Of a DNA stretch of 10,395 nucleotides, positions 1 through 6,014 are shown piece after piece. The position numbers and the translations under genes are program-made. The notes beneath the pieces are model-generated. The model was not told the origin of the DNA, searched no databases, and saw only the letters and a list, made by a program, of their open reading frames with translations. Numbering within the stretch: position 1 is the first letter of the stretch; every line of letters begins with the position of its first letter. Source of the stretch: Planctomycetota bacterium (GTDB lineage: Bacteria > Planctomycetota > Planctomycetia > Pirellulales > Thermoguttaceae). Location of the stretch: positions 1-10,395 of the forward strand of contig JABMRP010001093.1 in the NCBI GenBank assembly GCA_013202535.1, read 5' to 3'.

Positions 1-482
1 CAGCGAGTCGTGTGGTACGCCGCCCATGCGTACCGTTGCGCCGATCCGTAGCGATACAGGGCGATACCCTCACCGCCGGTCCAGAAAAGCAGCTTGGTCG
101 GCTTGGCGCTGGAGAGCGACACTCGCAACACACTGTCGGCGACCCAGGGCGATCGAAGTCTGGCCAGACCGGTCAGCGTCACCGCGCGGCCGTGGGCGTT
201 GTTGGATTCGGCCAACTCCATGGGATGGTCTTCGACCGGCTCAAGCCAGCGCGCGGCCTCCTCTTGGCTCAGCCCACCCGAGCCGCGGAACGGGTCGTCA
301 AGACAAGTCTCGTGAAAGGGTCGCGGCGGATCCGTCAGATTCCAAGGAACCCCGTCATCCTCCGCCGCAAACGGCTCCTCCTCCGCCGGGGCCGTCGCCG
401 TCGCGCCGCCCAGCAAGAACGCCCCCACCGCAACAACACGGTAGATCACGGCCACGGTGGAATCGTGCGGGAGACGGATCAT
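1..482 (-). CDS. Exported protein of unknown function, 3' end cut off by window edge
   Basis: An open minus-strand frame runs from an ATG at 482 to the window edge without a stop, giving 160 visible codons. The N-terminus has a hydrophobic stretch (VAVIYRVVAVGAFLLGGATA, about residues 10-29) followed by small residues and an acidic run (APAEEE), which reads as a signal peptide. The rest is rich in Trp, Tyr and Arg and ends in segments such as KLLFWTGGEGIALYRYGSA and RYAWAAYHTTR, which look like beta strands of a secreted domain. In-frame ATGs at 524 and 548 are also possible, but the signal peptide is best placed behind 482; none has a strong ribosome binding site. It lies 183 bases downstream of the NACHT gene on the same strand. 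The style recalls large secreted planctomycete proteins (possibly DUF1583-like), but the family is not firmly recognised. Confidence 0.6.
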   Translation of the reverse strand, partial: MIRLPHDSTVAVIYRVVAVGAFLLGGATATAPAEEEPFAAEDDGVPWNLTDPPRPFHETCLDDPFRGSGGLSQEEAARWLEPVEDHPMELAESNNAHGRAVTLTGLARLRSPWVADSVLRVSLSSAKPTKLLFWTGGEGIALYRYGSAQRYAWAAYHTTR

Positions 483-606
483 GGAATTCGGTCGCCGGTT
501 GTGTGTCTCTGAAGCAGAACGCATCACCCAACTCAGACAGCGCAACATGCTGCCGTGGTTTGGGATATGTTCGACACAGCGCTCCAGGATCCATGCTAAC
601 ACGGCC

Positions 607-656
607 TCTCGCGAGATGCAAATTCGAGGACCTGAAGCAACTGCTGAATTTCAGCA
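607..656. repeat. Two short palindromes in the gap downstream of the NACHT gene
   Basis: The 183-base gap between the NACHT stop codon and the exported-protein start holds a perfect 10-base palindrome TCTCGCGAGA (607-616). It also holds a perfect inverted repeat TGCTGAA-T-TTCAGCA (642-656) just past the NACHT stop. The second could fold into a short hairpin, but it has no trailing T-run on the minus strand, so it is not a convincing intrinsic terminator. Either could be a protein-binding site or chance. Confidence 0.3.
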
Positions 657-665
657 AGCGTCGCG

Positions 666-3600
666 TCATTCCGTAGAAGCCACCCGTTCCGCAACCATTG
701 CTCTAAGGTCATGGTCCAACTCCGTCTGGGACAAGTTCTCCGTTGACTGGATTACGGGGATCTTCTCGCGGCGATAGACGTCCGCCAGGAACGGATTGCC
801 CGCCTGATATTTCTCCCGGAAGGAATCCCGTGTGTAGATGGCCGGGTTGATGCGGCGACCCAGGGTTCGTTCGGCTTGGCGAAGCGGTGAGGAAAGTTCC
901 TTGAGGCCGACGTCACCGATCACCAGCAGATCGATGTCACTGTCTTCCGTCTGCCGGTTTCGCGCGGTCGACCCAAAAACGAAAGCCACTTCGATTTGGT
1001 CGGCGGTTGGTTCAAGCGACTGGCGAAGCACGGTCTCCAACCGCAGGCCGCGACGGACCTCGCGAGCCTTGGCGATTCCTGCAAGGCATTGCCACGCGCA
1101 CGGGCAGGGGTCGTCCAGATTCATCAACACGTGTTCAATTCTCTCAACGACCCCGCGGTCCCAGGCCAGCTTTTCGTCCACCGTGGCCGTGGCCAGCAAT
1201 TCAGCCGCGACTTGCTGAAGACCGGGAACGTCGGAACCTTCCAGCCAAGACCGAAAAGTATCGCCGATTGCCGCGTCTTTTCCGATTTGCGACTCCAAAG
1301 CCCAAGCACAGGCAATTCGGACTCCGTTCGGTTCACGGTCCAGAGATGCCGATCGGTACAGTGCTTCGAGAACCGAAGGTTGCAAGCCGATGGCTTTGGC
1401 CAACCCCCGTGCCGCTCCGGCGCGCACAATTTCCGGCTGATCACCCTGAAAGATCTCCATGAGCCGGCGGCGGACCAAGGAGCCGAGCGAGGAATCGGCG
1501 GCCGCCACGTCGCCAAGGGCACTAGCACACGCGTGACGGACCTTCTGGTCAGAATCTTGATCGAGGACCCGGAGTAATGACTTTGCGTTGCGTTTACCTC
1601 CGGTGCGCCCTGCCAGCGCCCATACGCAGGCCACCTGCAGACGGGCGTCTTTGCTGAGTTGAAGAACTCCGCGCAATCGTCGTCGCGCACGACGATCCGT
1701 GGTGACCCGCCGACCGAGTTCTCGCACCAGTGTCTCTTTCAGTTGAATACTCTGGTCCGGATCCTCAATGAGAGTATTGGCGCTGGAATGCCATCGGCGG
1801 GGCTCTTTCGTCAAGAGCGCGCCGTTGAGGAACACGATACGGCATTCTTTACCGTGCGAGTCGACAACGGCCTCTTGTGCCGCTCCTGCTTCGAGGACCG
1901 GTGGGAGTTGCTCTAGGGCCGCTTCGCGGATCTCTCTCAAATAGGCCTGTCCATGAAGACATCCATATTCGTTCGCGTCGAGATGCTTCTCCGCAGTGTC
2001 CAGAATGGCCGTAAGACTCTCCTGCGCCGGTTTGTGCCATCTTGTCCCTTCAAAGCTCTGCAGTACGTCAATCGCCTGCAGCGTAATGCCCAGCCATCGC
2101 GATCTTCCGAGATCGACAAGCGAATCGAAAACACCGGCGACCAATTGCCGGTTTGCCAACGATGCGCCGTCCGAGAGGCATCGTAGTGCGAGCAACGGTC
2201 CACGACGCAAGAAACGGCCGACGGGGTCGGGATCGTCCAGAATGGTCGACAACAGCGACTCGGCCACCGGCGGAGTAAGCCGTGCCGCCACCAGTCGAAC
2301 GACCTCGATCCATTGGGGGTGGAACAGATATTCACGCAAACAACTCGTCACGTCCCGCGAGGAGGAAGCGTCTGCTTCGTCGATGATGCCCAGCGAAGCG
2401 AAGTATTCTTGCAGCGTTCGATGAGAAAACCCGAACAGGTCAGGGCCCCGTTCCTCGATCAGCCCGGTCCGCTCGGAGAGATAGCGGATGATCCGATCAC
2501 AGACGCTCTTGGCCTCTTCCGGCGCAAACCCGAGCTTCTGCTGAAGATACCCCTGTATCCTCTCGGCCAGCCACCACCGGGCGGCAATTGTTAGGTCGGC
2601 CTTCTGCATGGCCAGGGCCAAGTCGGAGAGCATCCAACGAAACTCGCGCGCGTCGAGGTCGACGGCACCCACGTCGCCCAGCGTGACCGGCGACTGCTTG
2701 TTACGTTCCCAGGTTTCGAGAAAAACGTCCACCACCTTCTCGTAAAGGTCGACCCGGCGACGGGGAAGCGTTCCGCCGCGTGCCTCGTTGAGCAACACCA
2801 GAAGCGTGAGAATCAACGGGTTGGTCGCCAGCGCGCGAACCCGCGGGTTGGAGAAGATCGCAGTTTCCAGGGTCTTCTCGATCTTCTTCTCCGGCATGTT
2901 TTTGTCGCGGGCGAGGATTTTCACCCACTTCCCGGCGAACGCCTTGAGTTCCTTTTCCCGCCACGGGAGAATCTGAAAAACGGAAAACCCGAGACCTCGC
3001 CAAGGAGCCGAATCGAACCCGTCAACTCGCGACGTGACGGCGAACCGGTTTCTCGGGTATTTATCGACAAACGCCCGAACGCAGTCGATCAACCACGCCC
3101 TTTCCCCTTCACTCCCGACCTCATCGAGCCCGTCCAGCAGCACAAGACAAGGGCGATTATCATCCGCCAACTCCTTGGCGAGCGACGGTTCGACGTCGGG
3201 GCAGCCGGAACCGGCGGCCCAAGCCGCGACGAATTTGACGGGATCGACCTGTTGGTCCAGATCCCTGCCCCGGCACAAGTCCGGCAAACGGATGTAGATA
3301 GGAATCTCACGGTCCGCATCGTCGCTGGCCGCCCGACCGTGTGCCAGAAAACGCAGGGCCGTGGTCTTGCCGCTGCCGGGACCTCCCAGAAGGACGACCC
3401 GGTCGTGGGCCCCAACGCACTGGGTGGCGAGAATCGGCTGCTGCGGGTCAGACGTTGAGGCCGGGGCACAGGATTCCGCTCGACGACAATCATCGTCGCT
3501 CTCTTGCGCTTGTCGAATTGGAAGATCGACGTAGATCTCCGCGATCGGCTGACGTTTCACCCGGGCTAGCCCCAATCCGCGAAAATCGACCTGCGCGAAC

Positions 3601-3842
3601 TTCTCGGCAACAAGCTTCCGGTACGCCTCGATCGGGCCTCCGACCAGGAGTTTGGTGGGATCCACGCCCAACGCGTCGGCCAAACGCTTCAAGGTCGCGG
3701 GGCGCACGGACGCCTCGGAACGTCCGAAGAGGCGCGCGAGTTGCGCCCGTGAAACGCCGGACACTCTTGCAAGTGCTGCTTGTGTAAGATGTTGCGCGTC
3801 CGCAGTACTCTTCAGCCGGTTTACATCAAGGGATGGGAGCAT
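666..3842 (-). CDS. NLR-like fusion: XRE helix-turn-helix, NACHT NTPase, HEAT-like repeats, C-terminal MNT-type nucleotidyltransferase
   Basis: The product has 1058 residues counted from the ATG at 3842. Residues about 8-68 form an XRE-type helix-turn-helix (LTQAALARVSGVSRAQLARL). Residues about 148-485 are a NACHT NTPase: Walker A GGPGSGKTT (153-161), Walker B LLDGLDE (235-241), a sensor-type AVTSR (268-272), LPRRRVDLYEKVVDVFLETW near 360-379, and FSHRTLQEYFA (472-482). Residues about 700-920 contain HEAT-like helices (VACVWAL, VRHACASALG, VRAGAARGLA, VRIACAWALE). The C-terminus, about 949-1034, is a polymerase-beta-type nucleotidyltransferase with FVFGS (G957-S958) and DSDIDLLV (D969, D971). 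The start at 3842 is preferred because GAGG lies 6 bases upstream and the frame's first start, a TTG at 3911, overlaps the predicted -35 box. Bacterial NACHT proteins are known anti-phage receptors. Here the nucleotidyltransferase would be the effector or a control module, and the HTH an autorepressor; both roles are inference. Confidence 0.93.
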   Translation of the reverse strand: MLPSLDVNRLKSTADAQHLTQAALARVSGVSRAQLARLFGRSEASVRPATLKRLADALGVDPTKLLVGGPIEAYRKLVAEKFAQVDFRGLGLARVKRQPIAEIYVDLPIRQAQESDDDCRRAESCAPASTSDPQQPILATQCVGAHDRVVLLGGPGSGKTTALRFLAHGRAASDDADREIPIYIRLPDLCRGRDLDQQVDPVKFVAAWAAGSGCPDVEPSLAKELADDNRPCLVLLDGLDEVGSEGERAWLIDCVRAFVDKYPRNRFAVTSRVDGFDSAPWRGLGFSVFQILPWREKELKAFAGKWVKILARDKNMPEKKIEKTLETAIFSNPRVRALATNPLILTLLVLLNEARGGTLPRRRVDLYEKVVDVFLETWERNKQSPVTLGDVGAVDLDAREFRWMLSDLALAMQKADLTIAARWWLAERIQGYLQQKLGFAPEEAKSVCDRIIRYLSERTGLIEERGPDLFGFSHRTLQEYFASLGIIDEADASSSRDVTSCLREYLFHPQWIEVVRLVAARLTPPVAESLLSTILDDPDPVGRFLRRGPLLALRCLSDGASLANRQLVAGVFDSLVDLGRSRWLGITLQAIDVLQSFEGTRWHKPAQESLTAILDTAEKHLDANEYGCLHGQAYLREIREAALEQLPPVLEAGAAQEAVVDSHGKECRIVFLNGALLTKEPRRWHSSANTLIEDPDQSIQLKETLVRELGRRVTTDRRARRRLRGVLQLSKDARLQVACVWALAGRTGGKRNAKSLLRVLDQDSDQKVRHACASALGDVAAADSSLGSLVRRRLMEIFQGDQPEIVRAGAARGLAKAIGLQPSVLEALYRSASLDREPNGVRIACAWALESQIGKDAAIGDTFRSWLEGSDVPGLQQVAAELLATATVDEKLAWDRGVVERIEHVLMNLDDPCPCAWQCLAGIAKAREVRRGLRLETVLRQSLEPTADQIEVAFVFGSTARNRQTEDSDIDLLVIGDVGLKELSSPLRQAERTLGRRINPAIYTRDSFREKYQAGNPFLADVYRREKIPVIQSTENLSQTELDHDLRAMVAERVASTE

Positions 3843-3848
3843 TTGTAT

Positions 3849-3852
3849 CCTC
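3849..3852 (-). promoter_or_regulatory. Ribosome binding site that decides the NACHT gene start
   Basis: On the minus strand GAGG stands 6 bases before the ATG at 3842. The in-frame ATG at 3866 and the TTG at 3911 have no such motif, so 3842 is taken as the start. Confidence 0.6.
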
Positions 3853-3867
3853 GGTATGGCGGTCATG

Positions 3868-3886
3868 CTGTATCTTAATGATACTG
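3868..3886. promoter_or_regulatory. Candidate operator for the XRE domain of the NACHT protein
   Basis: The plus strand reads CTGTATC-TTAAT-GATACTG: 7-base arms with one mismatch around a 5-base spacer. The repeat overlaps the predicted -10 box of the NACHT gene and lies about 25 bases before its start codon. This is where a dimeric XRE-type repressor encoded by the same gene would be expected to bind. The symmetry is seen in the sequence; the autoregulatory role is inferred from the N-terminal HTH. Confidence 0.5.
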
Positions 3887-3905
3887 TGCATGTCTCATTT
3901 GTCAA
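3878..3905 (-). promoter_or_regulatory. Sigma-70-type promoter of the NACHT gene
   Basis: On the minus strand a perfect -35 box TTGACA (3905-3900) is followed after 16 bases by TATCAT (3883-3878), a fair -10 box. Transcription would start near 3871, leaving a leader of about 30 bases before the ATG at 3842. The surroundings (about 3841-3960) are clearly richer in A and T than the flanking genes. This promoter means the NACHT gene can be expressed independently of the upstream deacetylase-like gene. Confidence 0.6.
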
Positions 3906-3972
3906 TACCAAGAATGCTCATAGCTATCTGACATGATGCGCTATCAGCCTCGTAACGATGGTCACGGCCCCA

Positions 3973-5361
3973 CTAAACGACCATTTCCACCTGCCCCTTG
4001 GGCAGATCGAAACAGACGATCTGCCCGTCTTCCTGGCTTAGCCACGTGCCGACGGTCAGGGCGCGGGGGGTGGCTACTTCGGCCAGTGCGATCGGCTTGC
4101 CGTTGTGGGTGAGTTTCGGGGGTCCCTTCGCCGAAGTGGCAAGGCGAACGGTGAAGTTGGGCGCGGCGAACGGGGCGGTGAGCGTGATGCGGCCGGCGGT
4201 TCGCTCGATTCGGGTTAGCTCTTTGGCGGCCCAGTAGCGGGCGATTTCGCTGATCTTCATCCAGACGGTGCGGTCGCGAAAGCGGCTTTCCAAGGCGAGG
4301 ACGACTCGCTGCAAGGCCTTGAAACCTTGTTCCGTGCCGTGGGTGTACATGCCGGGCCAGTGGCAGAGCATCACCGCCGGCTGACCGCGCTGGATCAAAT
4401 CGACCAAACGGCCGCTGCCGGCATCGTCGGCGGCGTAGCGATGGCCTTCGGGCTGACGGTCGCCGTCCCAGCCGCCGAACCAATCGCCCGTGCCGGCCGG
4501 AACGTTGACGACCACGCGCGGGTTGTCCGTATCCAGGTCTTCGGCGTGCTCGAGCTTCGGCTGGGTACTCTCGTCGCCACCGGAAACGTACTTGAAGTAA
4601 TGGGGGATTTCGGTTCCGTACACCTCGGTCACGGCCTGATGCACGGCCAGCGAAAGTTCCGACTTGACCAGATTGCCGAAACCACCCGGCGTGGTGATCC
4701 CCTGGCAGGGCAGATCACAGTTTTTGAGGATCCCAAGCGCGTAGCCCAGATAAGCGGTTAACTCGTCGACGCTCTTCTTCGTCGCCGGATACCAGTTCTC
4801 CATGGTGGCCGGACTGAGCGGCTCCAGCGGCTTGCCCGTCCCCAGGTCGATCACCCGCGTGTGCGTGATCATCTCGGGGTGAATATCCCAATTGGGAACC
4901 ATCAGCTCGCGAACCAGCTTGAGGCTGTCGTGCAGTTGACGTTTCGACCAGCCGGGCAGTTCGCGGTCGAGCCGGCCGGCACAGGCGGGAAAGGGGACCA
5001 CGCTGTACTTGCCTTTCACCCCGTGCTCGGCACACCACTGGCCGAACCGGCGGACGAAGGCGTCGGGGATTTCGCGGGGCCAGGTCTTCCACGGTTTCTT
5101 GTAGTCCTCGCGATTGGGCCAGGCCGCGGAAAAATGCGGCATGCAGAATCGGCCCATGTTGACCAGACAGGTCGAGTCGTCGATGAAAAACGACAGCGGC
5201 ACCCGATGCCGCGGGTTGAGCACCTCGACGCCCGAGTCGCGCGGCGGCCGCTGTCCCGCGGGAGCTTGGGCCAGTGCGTAGGCCGCCTTGAATCCCAACC
5301 CGGTCGCTCCGGCCACGGCGGCGCTGGTGCGAAGAAAGTCGCGGCGTGTTCCCGTCCACAT
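3973..5361 (-). CDS. Tat-exported polysaccharide deacetylase-like protein
   Basis: The product has 462 residues. It opens with a twin-arginine signal: R6-R7 in RRDFLRTS, a small-residue hydrophobic core (AAVAGATGLGFKAAYALA) and likely cleavage after ALAQA near residue 33. The protein should therefore be folded in the cytoplasm and exported by the Tat system. The mature part has features of the NodB/glycoside hydrolase-deacetylase barrel: a strand ending in FFIDD (59-62), HPEMITHTR (161-169) where a metal-binding motif could lie, and CHWPGMYTHGTEQG (333-346). The last 80 or so residues look like a small beta-rich domain. The ATG at 5361 is chosen because AGGAG lies 9 bases upstream and the Tat signal follows at once; the open frame reaching back to 5667 upstream of it looks non-coding. 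The substrate is not evident. A peptidase or another sugar-active barrel is possible. Confidence 0.8.
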   Translation of the reverse strand: MWTGTRRDFLRTSAAVAGATGLGFKAAYALAQAPAGQRPPRDSGVEVLNPRHRVPLSFFIDDSTCLVNMGRFCMPHFSAAWPNREDYKKPWKTWPREIPDAFVRRFGQWCAEHGVKGKYSVVPFPACAGRLDRELPGWSKRQLHDSLKLVRELMVPNWDIHPEMITHTRVIDLGTGKPLEPLSPATMENWYPATKKSVDELTAYLGYALGILKNCDLPCQGITTPGGFGNLVKSELSLAVHQAVTEVYGTEIPHYFKYVSGGDESTQPKLEHAEDLDTDNPRVVVNVPAGTGDWFGGWDGDRQPEGHRYAADDAGSGRLVDLIQRGQPAVMLCHWPGMYTHGTEQGFKALQRVVLALESRFRDRTVWMKISEIARYWAAKELTRIERTAGRITLTAPFAAPNFTVRLATSAKGPPKLTHNGKPIALAEVATPRALTVGTWLSQEDGQIVCFDLPKGQVEMVV

Positions 5362-5681
5362 GGTGAAGTTCTCCTGAAAGAAGAATTGGAGGATACCGGG
5401 GTGGTGTTCCCGGGGAGTTAGACGGGAGCCAATGGACAACCTCCGGATTTCAGACCGTCTCGCCCTGACGCCACGGTGCGGAGGAGAAGGCCGGCCCGTC
5501 GGGGTACAAGTGTCCAGGCAAACGTCCCGCGTATCGCGCCTCCTTCTCCCATCCATCCTATGAGCGCTGCCAACCCGTCGCAAGCGGGCGGACACTTCGG
5601 GCGGCCGACTATCCCTCCCCGTTCCGGCCGTAGTGGGGTAGAATAGAAAGCGTGGAACGTGACCCATTCGGAGAATGACCG
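5362..5681. other. Non-coding divergent intergenic region
   Basis: These 320 bases separate the deacetylase-like gene (leftward) from the DUF433 gene (rightward) and should hold both promoters. I see no convincing small gene. Visible elements are the AGGAG of the leftward gene (5371-5375), a weak hairpin CCGGG/CCCGG (5396-5413) in its leader, a possible -10 box TAGAAT (5639-5644) for the rightward gene without a good -35 box, and GGAG 8 bases before the start at 5682. Confidence 0.5.
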
Positions 5682-5918
5682 ATGAATTGGCAAGAGCGGA
5701 TTACTGTCGACCCGGCCGTCTGCCATGGCCAAGCGTGTGTCAAAGGCACGCGAATCATGGTTTCCGTGGTGTTGGACAATCTGGCCGCCGGCATCGAAAC
5801 GGAAGAGATCCTCAGCAGCTATCCGTCGTTGAGTGAGGAAGACGTGCAGGCCACCATTGCCTACGCGGCCGACCTGGCTCGTGAGCGGACCGTGCCCCTG
5901 CCAACCGGGGCTGCGTGA
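5682..5918 (+). CDS. DUF433 family antitoxin-like protein
   Basis: The product has 78 residues and is complete for the family, which usually has about 75-80. Hallmarks are RITVDPAVCHGQACVKGTRI (residues 6-25), V-x-x-VLDNLAAGIETEEIL, YPSLSEEDVQATIAYAADLA, and a short tail. DUF433 proteins carry a small helix-turn-helix-like fold and are generally the antitoxin partners of DUF5615 PIN-like (VapC-type) RNases. GGAG lies 8 bases before the ATG. The gene is the only plus-strand gene here and converges on the large ATPase gene. The usual downstream toxin is absent, because only about 90 bases remain before the ATPase stop codon. This is therefore an orphan antitoxin or a stand-alone regulator. The family assignment is firm; the function in this strain is inferred. 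Confidence 0.9.
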   Translation: MNWQERITVDPAVCHGQACVKGTRIMVSVVLDNLAAGIETEEILSSYPSLSEEDVQATIAYAADLARERTVPLPTGAA

Positions 5919-5974
5919 TGGGTAGGTTCAAGCTGTGGATTGTCAACGAATCGTCCGTCCGCGTGCGTGGTTGA
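5918..5974 (+). pseudogene. Possible remnant of a DUF5615 PIN-like toxin
   Basis: An ATG at 5918 overlaps the DUF433 stop codon (TGATG), the usual arrangement for a coupled toxin gene. The frame gives only 18 residues, beginning MGRFKLWIVNES, before TGA at 5972-5974. The KLWI stretch resembles the first beta strand at the start of DUF5615 proteins, but the rest is missing and nothing toxin-like follows in any frame before 6011. It is read as the eroded 5' end of the toxin gene. The match is short and could be chance. Confidence 0.3.
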
Positions 5975-6014
5975 CGGTGGCTTCCCGTAGCCGAAAAACT
6001 GCCCAATCCGTCAA
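5971..6014. repeat. Inverted repeat between converging genes
   Basis: Perfect 7-base arms TTGACGG (5971-5977) and CCGTCAA (6008-6014) enclose a smaller stem GGCT/AGCC (5979-5992). The structure spans the short gap between the DUF433 remnant and the ATPase stop codon and overlaps that stop. It has no T-run in the right place on either strand, so it is at best a weak terminator or a chance fold. Confidence 0.25.

Noticed and set aside
355..669. 104-codon minus-strand frame at the left end, overlapping the NACHT stop
   Set aside because: Composition is Gly/Arg-rich in its lower half and it overlaps the signal-peptide protein in another frame, which is the better coding choice.
5362..5667. Upstream extension of the deacetylase-like frame
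   Set aside because: A strong ribosome binding site and Tat signal mark the start at 5361; the extension is Arg-rich and looks non-coding.
5971..6014. Bidirectional intrinsic terminator between the converging genes
   Set aside because: The inverted repeat is real, but the loop is long and no T-run follows the stem on either strand.
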